DNA of 36,139 nt from Deltaproteobacteria bacterium (GTDB lineage: Bacteria > Desulfobacterota > DSM-4660 > Desulfatiglandales > HGW-15), in contig JAFGFM010000142.1 in assembly GCA_016931115.1 (NCBI GenBank), positions 1 to 36,139 on the forward strand, given 5' to 3'. A program made the translations under genes and the position numbers. Position 1 is the stretch's first letter; every line of letters begins with the position of its first letter. The notes beneath the pieces were generated by a model. It made no database searches. It had not been told where the DNA came from and saw only the letters and a list, made by a program, of their open reading frames with translations. Shown here one piece after another: positions 1 to 7,606 of the stretch.

Positions 1-66
1 GCATTTCGGTTCAACGTGGGGAAAAGACAGCAAAGGATTATAAATTAGATTGAATTTATATTTTTA

Positions 67-174
67 ATGGTCGTCCCTCTACTCCCACAGGTTGTTGAGT
101 CAGGGACACATAAGGATCTGATGGATATTAACGGGAGATTCCGGCAATTGCATGATATGCAGTGCCAGATATAG
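67..174 (+). pseudogene. C-terminal remnant of an ABC exporter ATPase (MsbA-like)
   Basis: From position 91 the frame reads VVESGTHKDLMDINGRFRQL and ends at the stop at 172-174. This is the typical last segment of the nucleotide-binding domain of ABC exporters of the MsbA/lipid type, where a glycine and histidine after the H-loop region lead into a final 'NGRY.QL' helix. The residues before position 91 do not look like an ATPase, and the frame is closed by a stop at 46-48. No Walker A, signature or Walker B motif is present. I read it as a 3' scrap left by a deletion or rearrangement. The rest of the gene could instead lie to the left of the window with a frameshift. Confidence 0.55.
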
Positions 175-450
175 TTTTTAATTAATCCCATATGGATTAG
201 GGTACGTAGGTAAAAAGGTAAAAATAACAACTTATTTTACCAATTTACCAACGTGTTGGACGAAAGTAGGGACGTGAGGGGCATAAAAAACTAATAAACT
301 CTATAATTCGTTAATGCTAAGGCGGTTGAAGGTTATTATGTTCGATCGCCTTACTTTTATAATGGTATGGGTGAAGGAAAAATCAGATATCTTTTTATTA
401 ATGGCAGTCGTCATTTTCGGCAATAAAACGCTGAGTGCCAAACCAAAAAA

Positions 451-474
451 ATCCCATTGTGACCATGGGAATGA
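451..474. repeat. Short palindromic dispersed repeat, GGGAATGA family
   Basis: ATCCCAT and ATGGGAATGA face each other across a short loop. The same form (ATTCCC, variable tip, GGGAATGA) recurs at 722-752, 20632-20661, 20831-20863 and 20899-20926, always between genes. Confidence 0.55.
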
Positions 475-528
475 AAAAATATACTGGCAAATAGTAATTT
501 GCCCCTGTCGGAATACATTGTAAGAAGA

Positions 529-551
529 GGGCACAGGCCCTGTGCCCCTAC
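529..551. repeat. Short palindromic dispersed repeat, GGGCACA family
   Basis: Positions 529-547 are a perfect palindrome apart from the central base (GGGCACAGG facing CCTGTGCCC), followed by CTAC. Near copies lie at 15507-15530, 20746-20769 (opposite orientation) and 20775-20796. The arms change together so that pairing is kept, which points to a structured unit and not chance. Confidence 0.65.
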
Positions 552-579
552 GATATTTGATAATGTTACAGGGTCGAGG

Positions 580-833
580 ATTAAAACCTTTGTGGCTTTG
601 CGGCTTTGTGTGAACTTTATATTGACCCCTCGCGGGATGCATGGATTGAAAAAAATTCAACTGCGAACAGAGCGAACCTCACGAACGACGCTCCATGTGC
701 AGGAGCGTGGATTGAAAATCACTGGATTCCCGATCGAGTCGGGAATGACGACAGTGGGTGCCGGTAATGGCGATAGGTTAAGAATGGATTTTAGTTTTTA
801 TTGTTCGTGTGGTTCGTTTGTTTCGTGGTTAAA
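580..833. repeat. Long direct repeat, left copy
   Basis: Starts ATTAAAACCTTTGTGGC and ends near TTCGTGGTTAAA. Its partner at 1933-2243 shares the first ~140 bp and the last ~55 bp; the centres differ. Inside, 654-688 and 801-833 are imperfect inverted copies of one another (a 'CGAAC..ACGAAC' pattern). It also holds a I-C-CRISPR-like unit (687-718), a more decayed one (621-652) and a GGGAATGA palindrome (722-752). Together with its partner it brackets the gene at 975-1937. Confidence 0.7.
687..718 (+). repeat. Solo type I-C CRISPR-like repeat unit (left)
   Basis: The 32 nt unit has a CGCTCC/GGAGCG stem and ends GCGTGGATTGAAAA. Family knowledge: type I-C repeats are about 32 nt, start GTCGC, have a G/C-rich stem and end GCGTGGATTGAAAC. 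A weaker unit, identical only in its 3' part, ends at 652, leaving 34 nt between them (a usual I-C spacer length). There is no longer array and no cas gene in the window. Confidence 0.5.
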
Positions 834-974
834 CCTTTAGCTTTTCCCAACACACGGGTCATGAAATATGCCTTCGATTTATTCCACTTGCATTTAAAAA
901 GGATAAGATTTAAAAAATATCATACTGATACTGCATTAAAATTTTCTTTTAATCACTTTAAAAAGGGGGGTCAA

Positions 975-1937
975 ATGAAACGAAATTTGTTTATTACAGT
1001 AATCTTGGTGATGATGCTTGGAATTGTTGTGCAATCTGGTGCACAGACAAAACAATCCGAATGTACTCGTGAGAACCTGAAGGGTTTTATTGATAAATAT
1101 TTTGCCTCAATACAGGCGCATGATATTTCCGGGTTGCCTCTTGCCTCTGATGCTAAGTTCACTGAAAATGGAGTAGAACTTGCCGCTGGCAAGGGCTTCT
1201 GGCAGACTGCCGGTAAGATTTTGATCAGGCGTGATCTTATAGACACACCTAAATGCGGGACACACACCTTTGCGGTAATTGAAGAAAAATTTGATCCGGC
1301 TACTGTAGGGCAAGCTATGAGCATGGGTCTTCCTGGGGCCAAACAAAAACCCCTTCCTGAAAAAGGTACACCCAGGCCTATCCTGTTTGGTGTGCGTTTA
1401 AAGGTAAAAGATCAGAAAATATCAGAGATCGAGACAATCATTGCGCGTGAAAACGAGTTTGCATTTAATGCGGATGGTATTCTCGAAACAAAGGATCAGG
1501 ATTGGGAAAGCATTTTGCCCCCGGAGGAAAGAAGTTCACGGCTGGCAATGATTGCTGCTGCGGATGATTACTTTGATATGTTTGCTGCTGAACCGGTTGT
1601 TCATTCTCCATTTGCAGATGTCTGTGACCGCTGGGAAAACGGCACCCAGACCACAAAGAGCGGGATACTTACACTCGCCGGAGAGGATGGTAAAAAGGCG
1701 GAAATGCAGGCCCATAACTGTACACCCAAAGGGCTCGTGATCTCAAATCATGGTCCACGAAGGTTTGTGGTTGATGTTGAAACAGGCGTGGTAGCTGCAT
1801 TTGTCCATTTTGCAAGCGGACTTCCGGATTTTCATGTGTTCAAGATGAAAAATGGAAAAGTAATACTTATTAATGCGGTTATAGGATCAGGCAGCAAGAC
1901 AATGGGATGGCCTGATGAACCGATATTAAAACATTAA
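975..1937 (+). CDS. Secreted SnoaL/NTF2-like protein (DUF8021-like)
   Basis: The 320-residue protein begins with a clear signal peptide: basic MKRN, a hydrophobic stretch to about residue 20, then GAQ as a likely cleavage site, so it is probably periplasmic or secreted. I chose the ATG at 975 because it gives this signal peptide and follows a strong AAAAGGGGGG ribosome site; the frame is open further upstream. The segments around FTENGVELAAGKGFW and the closing GLPDFHVFKMKNGKV resemble SnoaL/NTF2-like proteins of the DUF8021 kind, seen from memory only. No catalytic residues can be assigned. It stands alone on this strand, and its stop codon lies within the start of the right-hand direct repeat, so the gene and repeats may have moved as a unit. 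Confidence 0.7.
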   Translation: MKRNLFITVILVMMLGIVVQSGAQTKQSECTRENLKGFIDKYFASIQAHDISGLPLASDAKFTENGVELAAGKGFWQTAGKILIRRDLIDTPKCGTHTFAVIEEKFDPATVGQAMSMGLPGAKQKPLPEKGTPRPILFGVRLKVKDQKISEIETIIARENEFAFNADGILETKDQDWESILPPEERSSRLAMIAAADDYFDMFAAEPVVHSPFADVCDRWENGTQTTKSGILTLAGEDGKKAEMQAHNCTPKGLVISNHGPRRFVVDVETGVVAAFVHFASGLPDFHVFKMKNGKVILINAVIGSGSKTMGWPDEPILKH

Positions 1938-2243
1938 AACCTTTGTGGCTTTGTGTGAATTTTATTTTGACCCATCGCGGGATGCATGGATTGAAAAAAG
2001 AATTAACCGCCAACAGCGCGAACCACACGAACGACGCTCCCTGTGCGGGAGCGTGGATTGAAAACCACCTTAATTCATTCACGCATAATCGTTGATAGAT
2101 AAAAGCGAGGTGCAGGGTGAAGGGCGCAGAGCGCAGGGTTTTAAGGACACTGGATTTTTGGGTCGATGCAGCAGAATAATGAATGCTTAAGAATGGATTT
2201 TGATTTTTATTGTTCGTGTCATTCGCGTGTTTCGCGGTTAAAA
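1933..2243. repeat. Long direct repeat, right copy
   Basis: It begins in the last codons of the preceding gene and ends TTCGCGGTTAAAA. The ends match the left copy at 580-833, while the middle carries different filler rich in GCAGGG/GCGCAG. Inner inverted arms lie at 2002-2035 and 2211-2241 and match better than in the left copy (TTAACCGC, CGCGAA and CACGAAC are shared). This copy also contains a I-C-like repeat unit at 2033-2064. Confidence 0.7.
2033..2064 (+). repeat. Solo type I-C CRISPR-like repeat unit (right)
   Basis: The closer of the two matches to the I-C form: CGCTCCC, TGTGC loop, GGGAGCG, then TGGATTGAAAA. The stem is a perfect 7 bp. A decayed partner ends at 1997, 35 nt upstream, mirroring the spacing in the left copy. 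The intervening 'spacer' is the arm of a nearby inverted repeat and similar in both copies, unlike a true acquired spacer. Confidence 0.5.
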
Positions 2244-2290
2244 ATGATAGATAAAAGCGAGGAGAAAGGTGCAGGGCGCAAGGAAAAACC

Positions 2291-2353
2291 ACTGGATTTC
2301 AGATCCAGCCTTCGCCAAGGCTACGGCGCGGCAGGCAAGTCGGGAATGATGAC
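2291..2353. repeat. Compound dispersed repeat (GGATTTCAGATCCAG to GGGAATGATGAC)
   Basis: The outer parts match the GGATTCCC/GGGAATGACG family, but the tip carries an insert of about 35 nt (CCTTCGCCAAGGCTACGGCG). A diverged relative of that insert is seen at 20931-21015. It is non-coding and completes the gap between the direct repeat and the pseudogene on the minus strand. Confidence 0.45.
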
Positions 2354-2408
2354 AGGTTTAAAATGAGGGATGGGCAAAAAAATTGTATTACTCTATCCAT
2401 ATACATCT

Positions 2409-3046
2409 CTAATTGTCCAGTAATAACATGATCACGGGTGTTATATGATGCCCCTCTCCCGGCTGTCCCTGATTATCCCTGTTTTCAAATGCACCTGTAT
2501 CAGGGGCTGCTCCTGCGTAATCATCATTGATACCAGGGATTATAAGCCCCCTGTCAATAAGAGGGCTTCCTGAAGAGAGGGTATAATCACCTGATGCAGG
2601 ATCAGAAAAGCCTGGCACGCATGATAACCCGTCCTTAAACTCATTATCCTGGATCACATTCCTATGGGATTTACGTTTAATGCTGATGCCAAGGTCATTT
2701 GAAGAAAAGAGGCACTTTTCTACAACAATATCACTTGATGTATCTATATATATTGCCTTGGCATAGGAGCCCTGTCCATAATACCTGAATGTGATATTGG
2801 AGATACGTATATGGGCGCGCCCGGATAAATAAAGGGCATTGTTATACCGTGACACCCGGAAGCTGTTTTATACAGGAGATCTACTGTGGAATCCTGATCC
2901 GGGTCATCTGCCGAATCAATTTCTACGATCATACCCATTGAGTTAAAGGTGCCGTAAAGCGACAGTGTGGCATCTCCAAGAGAGTGCTGAGGTAAAAACA
3001 GTATTAATGCAGCAGGTAAAAAATACAGGTAAAGGCGTATTTTCAT
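2409..3046 (-). pseudogene. Decayed right-handed beta-helix surface protein
   Basis: The 5' part starts at the ATG at 3044-3046 after a GAGGGGTG ribosome site and gives a signal peptide (MKIRLYLYFLPAALILFLPQ) and the start of an Ig/FN3-like segment ending near DLLYKTA. The 3' part, in another frame, gives beta-helix rungs (ISNITFRYYG, IVVEKCLFSSN, NVIQDNEF) and the usual closing segment (SGSPLIDRG, DTGAFE). The two frames overlap at about 2744-2855. Family members are several hundred residues long; here only ~210 codons remain, so large internal deletions plus a frameshift are implied. Family assignment is from rung pattern and ending, not from a search. Confidence 0.7.
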
Positions 3047-3180
3047 ATTACACCCCTCTCTTAACATTGAAAAAGGACGGATTATATCAGATTTTTACTT
3101 TTACTATATTAAGGAGTATGATTTCTCATAAGAGATTTCAATATCCTTTTAATGATTTGTAAATATATTAAGAGGTGCTT

Positions 3181-3205
3181 ATCCGGAATTTGCCCCTTTC
3201 CGGAT
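3181..3205. promoter_or_regulatory. Perfect 8-bp inverted repeat upstream of the HTH-EIIA operon
   Basis: ATCCGGAA (3181-3188) and TTCCGGAT (3198-3205) face each other across 9 nt, about 40 bp before the proposed -35 box. Such a dyad suits an operator for the operon's own HTH protein, but it could also be a hairpin. It has no T tract. Confidence 0.35.
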
Positions 3206-3244
3206 GGAGACTAAGGAGAAATTGTAATCTTTTAAAAAGCATCC

Positions 3245-3273
3245 TTGACAAAAAAAACAGATGGGCATAAAAA
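3245..3273 (+). promoter_or_regulatory. Candidate sigma70 promoter for the Ehr-type operon
   Basis: A perfect TTGACA (3245-3250) is followed at 17 bp by TAAAAA (3268-3273), a fair -10. The leader to the first ATG would be about 80 nt. The surrounding sequence is A-rich, so a chance match is possible. Confidence 0.4.
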
Positions 3274-3358
3274 ACATTTTTTTGTCCAATAATGACAGTC
3301 AGGGTTCAAAAAGAAGAATGATTGGGCTATAAAGACATAAATTAATAGAGATTGATAA

Positions 3359-4060
3359 ATGAAACTCAGGGTAAAAGATGCAGCAGAGCTGCTAAAGGTC
3401 TCAGAAAAGACCATATACAGGTGGATAGCACAGGACAAGCTGCCCATGCATCAGGTAAACGGGCAGTACAGGTTTAACCGTGCAGAACTCCTTGAATGGG
3501 CTACCTCAAACCGTGTGCCGATTTCACCCAGGATGATGGAAGAACCGGAGGATGCATTTATACCCTCTCTTGAGGAGGCATTAAGGTCTGGTGGTATCCA
3601 TTACAGGGTAGAGGGAACAGACAAGGTCTCTGTATTAAGGAGCGTAGTCAACATCCTTTCATTGCCGGACGGTGTTGACAGGGAGTTTCTATTCCAGGTG
3701 CTCCTTGCAAGGGAATCATTAGGCTCAACGGCTGTAGGCGACGGGATAGCGATCCCCCATGTGCGTAACCCTATTACCCTTCATGTGACAAAACCCCTTA
3801 TGGCCCTCTGTTTTCTTGAGACACCCATAGATTTTCAGGCAATGGATGGAAAACCGGTTCATACACTCTTTACCATTGTGAGCCCTACCATTAAGGCACA
3901 CCTGAACCTCCTGTCAAAACTCTCTTTAGGGCTGCGTTCACCCGCATTCGCCAGTGTAATAGCAAATACAGGTTCAAGGGAGGATATCTTCCTGGAGGCA
4001 GGCAGGCTTGATGCAACCCTGACAATGGTTCACTCAAAGGAAAAGAATCAGGTGAAATGA
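3359..4060 (+). CDS. HTH (excisionase/MerR-type) - PTS EIIA fusion regulator
   Basis: The 233-residue protein has two parts. Residues 1-55 form a helix-turn-helix of the excisionase kind (VKDAAELLKVSEKTIYRWI, then a wing with YRFNRAEL). Residues about 70-220 are a fructose/nitrogen-type EIIA domain, with the usual motif GDGIAIPHVR placing the phosphorylatable histidine at residue 134. In known EIIA domains this histidine takes a phosphate from HPr or NPr. Here the fusion suggests a transcription factor whose DNA binding responds to phosphorylation. No EI, HPr or sugar permease gene lies in the window, so a transport role is unlikely. Its stop overlaps the start of the next gene (ATGA), so it is co-translated with the membrane complex that it probably controls. 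Confidence 0.82.
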   Translation: MKLRVKDAAELLKVSEKTIYRWIAQDKLPMHQVNGQYRFNRAELLEWATSNRVPISPRMMEEPEDAFIPSLEEALRSGGIHYRVEGTDKVSVLRSVVNILSLPDGVDREFLFQVLLARESLGSTAVGDGIAIPHVRNPITLHVTKPLMALCFLETPIDFQAMDGKPVHTLFTIVSPTIKAHLNLLSKLSLGLRSPAFASVIANTGSREDIFLEAGRLDATLTMVHSKEKNQVK

Positions 4061-6033
4061 CAATATATCTGATATTACTCGCTCTTATTATTATCTGTGC
4101 AGGGGGGGTAGTGGCACTGTTTACAGGCGCTTCATATAAAGCCGCAACCTGGATTGGTGTTGCATCTTCCATTCTGGGGGCAGCATGCGCCATTTTTGCC
4201 GCCGGTTCTGCCCTGTTTTGCGGTTATCACACCTCTATACATATGGCCTGGCAGATCCCGTTCGGCTCATTCTATATCGGTCTTGACCCACTGTCCGCAT
4301 TTTTTGTTGTCACCATATCTATAGTATGCGCCATTGCGGCCATCTATGGCGCTGGTTATCTTAAGAGCTACAGCGGCAGAAAAAAGATCGGCGCTGCATG
4401 GTGTTTCTACAACCTCCTTTTTGCCTCAATGCTGCTGGTCGTTATCGCAAGAAACGGCATCCTCTTCCTGATTGCATGGGAGATAATGTCTATTGTCTCA
4501 TTCTTTCTTGTTATATTTGAGCATGAAAAAAAAGAGGTACGCGATGCAGGGTGGGTATACCTTGTGGCTGCACACATTGGGCAGGCATGCCTTATGTGTC
4601 TGTTTATTATGCTTGCAGGGGGGAACGGCAGTCTTGATTTTGATTTATTTTCAGTCTCTGCTGATAAAAGCGCCCTGTTTATGCTGGCACTCATAGGGTT
4701 TGGCGTTAAGGCAGGGTTTATGCCCCTGCATGTGTGGCTCCCTGATGCACATCCTGCTGCCCCTTCAAATGTCTCTGCTGTTATGAGCGGGGTGATGATC
4801 AAGACAGGTATATATGGCATCATACGCATAATATATATTTTAGGCATTCCCGCACAGTGGTGGGCCTATACACTTATCGTTATCGGTGCAGTATCTGCTG
4901 TTACAGGGATACTTTTTGCAATGGCACAGCGTGACATTAAAAGGCTGCTTGCATATTCAAGTGTGGAAAACATCGGGATTATCATCTCAGGTCTGGGGCT
5001 GTGGCTCCTTGGCCTCTCAATGAATAATATGGTTATTGCCGGTTTCGGGTTGATAGGCGCACTTCTGCATCTTGTTAACCATGCCTTTTTCAAGACCCTT
5101 TTATTTTTCGGGGCAGGCTCAGTTGTTCATGCAACAGGGACAAGAAATATTGATCTCATGGGGGGGCTTTTAAAACGTATGCCCCATACAGCCCTCCTTT
5201 TTGGGATAGGGGCCGCTGCTATATGCGGGTTTCCTCCCCTGAATGGTTTTATAAGCGAATTTTTTATATACATAAGCGCCTTTAATCTCCTCACCTGTAA
5301 AGTACAGGGAGGGCCTGTTGAAGGAGGGCTTATTGCCATAATATCGCTTTGTATCACCGGTGGGCTTGCTGCTGCCTGTTTTTCCAAGCTATTCGGTATA
5401 ATATTCTTAGGTGAACCGCGAAGCGAGCATGCAGCCTCCGCACATGAGGCAAACGGGTCCATGCTTGTGCCCATGATGATAGTTGCCATCCTCTGTATCT
5501 TTATCGGGCTTTTAAGCCCCATCGCAATCAGATTCATAGCCCCTGTAGTAGAACAGCTCACAGGGTCCGGAAATGCAACAGTGCCCTTAAGCATGGCAAG
5601 CGGCCTGCTTTACAAAATCAGCCTTGCCGGTCTGTCAGTGGTAGTAGTTGTATCTCTATTATGGTGGGTGCGTTATCTGCTCCTTAAAGGACGGGTTAAC
5701 ACGAAAGGGCCGACATGGGACTGCGGTTACCTGTTTCCATCATACCGCATGCAGTATACCGCTTCATCATTTTCATTGCCTGTAATTAACATGTTCAGGT
5801 GGATAATAAGGCCATCTCTGAATGTGGAGATAATGAAGGGATATTTTCCTGTTAAAGGAAAGGTCTCTACCCATACGGATGATATATTCCGAAAAAGGTT
5901 CTTTAATCCCATATTCAGATTTGTAGAGGTGGTGGCTCATAAGGTCCATAAGCTCCAGGAAGGGCGCAACCAGCTCTATGTGCTCTATATTGCCATAACA
6001 GTTCTTGTACTGTTACTTATCAAGTTGAGGTAG
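4057..6033 (+). CDS. hyfB: HyfB-like proton-translocating antiporter subunit
   Basis: A 658-residue polytopic membrane protein of the NuoL/NuoM/MrpA superfamily, with length and C-terminus typical of HyfB/HycC of group 4 complexes (GPTWDCGY followed by a long terminal extension). The residues needed for proton relay are present: Glu142 in WEIMSIVSF, Lys218 in GFGVKAGFMPLHVWLPDAH, His225 and Lys249 in GVMIKTGIYG. It should pump protons or sodium in the inner membrane when the peripheral arm transfers electrons. It overlaps the regulator by 4 bp and abuts the next gene directly. The symbol follows the E. coli hydrogenase-4 naming; the complex itself is not a typical hydrogenase (see the large subunit). 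Confidence 0.88.
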   Translation: MTIYLILLALIIICAGGVVALFTGASYKAATWIGVASSILGAACAIFAAGSALFCGYHTSIHMAWQIPFGSFYIGLDPLSAFFVVTISIVCAIAAIYGAGYLKSYSGRKKIGAAWCFYNLLFASMLLVVIARNGILFLIAWEIMSIVSFFLVIFEHEKKEVRDAGWVYLVAAHIGQACLMCLFIMLAGGNGSLDFDLFSVSADKSALFMLALIGFGVKAGFMPLHVWLPDAHPAAPSNVSAVMSGVMIKTGIYGIIRIIYILGIPAQWWAYTLIVIGAVSAVTGILFAMAQRDIKRLLAYSSVENIGIIISGLGLWLLGLSMNNMVIAGFGLIGALLHLVNHAFFKTLLFFGAGSVVHATGTRNIDLMGGLLKRMPHTALLFGIGAAAICGFPPLNGFISEFFIYISAFNLLTCKVQGGPVEGGLIAIISLCITGGLAAACFSKLFGIIFLGEPRSEHAASAHEANGSMLVPMMIVAILCIFIGLLSPIAIRFIAPVVEQLTGSGNATVPLSMASGLLYKISLAGLSVVVVVSLLWWVRYLLLKGRVNTKGPTWDCGYLFPSYRMQYTASSFSLPVINMFRWIIRPSLNVEIMKGYFPVKGKVSTHTDDIFRKRFFNPIFRFVEVVAHKVHKLQEGRNQLYVLYIAITVLVLLLIKLR

Positions 6034-6957
6034 ATGATGGATATGAAACTCTTTGGGCCTGTCATACATATACTGCTTGCGCTTGTAATATCGCCTCTTC
6101 TTATGGGTATAATAAACCGTACAAAGGCTAAATTTGCAGGGAGAAAGGGGCAACCCCTTTTACAGCCATATTATGACATCATAAAACTTTTAAGGAAGGG
6201 CTCGGTCTACAGCACTACCACTACATGGGTTTTCAGGCTTGGCCCTGTGGCAGGCCTTTCTGCCATGATCATTGCCATCCTGATTATCCCTTCGGGCGGG
6301 ATAAACAGCCTGCTTTCATTTCCATGCGATTTTATTCTTATGGCATACATACTCGGTGTGGCGCGGTTTCTTACAGTAACAGCCGCACTTGATACAGGAT
6401 CACCCTTTGAAGGGATGGGGGCAAGCCGTGAAATGCAGTTTGCCATCCTTGCCGAGGTGGTGATGTTTATGGGGGTTGCTGTTCTGGCTGTTGGAACAGG
6501 TAAGATAAGCCTTTCATCCATCTATTACACACTGTGGGACAGCAATTTTACCAATATTGCCCCGGCCGTTTTTCTTGTGGCCCTGTCATTTTTGATAGTA
6601 CTTCTGACTGAAAATGCCAGGATACCTGTGGATGACCCGAACACACATCTTGAACTTACCATGATACACGAGGTAATGGTACTTGACCACGGCGGGGTTG
6701 ACCTGGCCCTCATACAATACGGTTCATGTCTCAAGCTATGGCTCTTTTCATCACTCCTCGCTGGCATGGCAATCCCTGTAAGGACAGGCATTATGATAGT
6801 TGATATGGGGATAAATACAGTCGGGATTTTGCTGATATCAGTATTCGTGGGTATTATTGAATCAGGCATGGCCAGGCTGAAACTTCTGCACATCCCCCAG
6901 ATGCTTCTTGCTGCCTTCTCTGTTACAGCAGCCGCATTTCTATGGGTCTTGAGGTGA
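6034..6957 (+). CDS. hyfC: HyfC-like membrane anchor subunit (NuoH family)
   Basis: A 307-residue membrane protein of the NuoH/HyfC/EchB family, which joins the peripheral electron-transfer arm to the pumping subunits. Visible family motifs are GASREMQFAILAE, where conserved Arg and Glu line the subunit interface, and RIPVDDPNTHLELTMIHEV, the acidic loop seen in HyfC proteins. At least seven hydrophobic segments can be counted. The start codon follows the previous stop with no gap; three in-frame ATGs fall within the first four codons and the first is taken here, since GTTGAGG just upstream fits it. Length matches the usual ~310 residues. Confidence 0.88.
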   Translation: MMDMKLFGPVIHILLALVISPLLMGIINRTKAKFAGRKGQPLLQPYYDIIKLLRKGSVYSTTTTWVFRLGPVAGLSAMIIAILIIPSGGINSLLSFPCDFILMAYILGVARFLTVTAALDTGSPFEGMGASREMQFAILAEVVMFMGVAVLAVGTGKISLSSIYYTLWDSNFTNIAPAVFLVALSFLIVLLTENARIPVDDPNTHLELTMIHEVMVLDHGGVDLALIQYGSCLKLWLFSSLLAGMAIPVRTGIMIVDMGINTVGILLISVFVGIIESGMARLKLLHIPQMLLAAFSVTAAAFLWVLR

Positions 6958-6960
6958 TTT

Positions 6961-7602
6961 ATGACAACATGGATTGATATATTTTTACTGGCCCTTGTAC
7001 TAACTGATTTCCGTCTGCTGGCATCAAGCCGTCTGGGCGCTATTATACAGACCACCGTGTTCCAGGCCGTTTCATTGAGTGCATGTATGCTTTTGATGGC
7101 AGTGAGGCCTATCTCTATCTATATTATAGCGCTTTCTATTGTTACCTTTACAGTAAAGGGTATTATCCTGCCCTGGCTTTTAAGAAGGGCAATGAGGGAG
7201 GCTGATGTGCAGAGGGAGGTAAGGCCAATAATTGGTTACAGCGCATCTGTGCTCATAGGGGTTGTACTCCTGGGCCTGAGCTTCATTATCTTTATGCCAA
7301 TGAAAGAGACTGTATCAGGCTCTGCCTTTCTTATGCCAGGGGCGCTTTTTACCACCCTGACCGGTCTTATGATGATTATTTCAAGAAAAAACGCACTCAC
7401 ACAGGTTGCAGGGTACCTTGTCATGGAAAACGGGATTTATGCCTTCGGTGTAATACTTGCTGTAGAGGAACCGCTGCTTATTGAGATGGGTGTACTCCTG
7501 GATGTCTTTGTGGCGGTATTTGTCATGGGCATTACCGTGTACCAGATTTCCAGGGAGTTTGACCATATTGACACGGACAGACTCTCAGAACTCAAGGATT
7601 GA
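6961..7602 (+). CDS. hyfE: HyfE-like membrane subunit (NuoK/MrpC-related)
   Basis: A 213-residue hydrophobic protein in the hyfE position. Family members of about 215 residues carry a NuoK-like core, seen here in the second half as ISRKNALTQVAGYLVMENG followed by EEPLLIEMGVLLDVFVAV, with conserved glutamates inside membrane helices. It starts 3 bp after the preceding stop and ends 4 bp before the next start. It should sit between HyfC and the antiporter subunits and extend the line of polar residues through the membrane. Confidence 0.85.
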   Translation: MTTWIDIFLLALVLTDFRLLASSRLGAIIQTTVFQAVSLSACMLLMAVRPISIYIIALSIVTFTVKGIILPWLLRRAMREADVQREVRPIIGYSASVLIGVVLLGLSFIIFMPMKETVSGSAFLMPGALFTTLTGLMMIISRKNALTQVAGYLVMENGIYAFGVILAVEEPLLIEMGVLLDVFVAVFVMGITVYQISREFDHIDTDRLSELKD

Positions 7603-7606
7603 TATT

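Larger units (their letters stand above)
175..579. other. Non-coding stretch with small hairpins
   Basis: I see no gene here; open frames are short and unrecognised. Positions 217-241 can fold as an imperfect A/T-rich hairpin (GGTAAAA against TTTTACC) that might end transcription of the gene remnant to the left. Two dispersed palindromes lie at 451-474 and 529-551. Confidence 0.4.

Noticed and set aside
621-718. A true two-repeat CRISPR array
   Set aside because: The 'spacer' is similar in both copies of the direct repeat and pairs with a nearby inverted arm; no cas genes and no third repeat exist here.
499-840. A 113-codon open frame in the left repeat
   Set aside because: It runs through palindromes and the direct repeat, has no ribosome site of note and no protein-like features.
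3359-4060. A sugar-transport EIIA component
   Set aside because: The N-terminal HTH and the absence of EIIB/EIIC genes favour a regulator.
4407-4847. A 146-codon minus-strand frame inside hyfB
   Set aside because: It is the shadow of a strongly conserved membrane protein gene on the plus strand.
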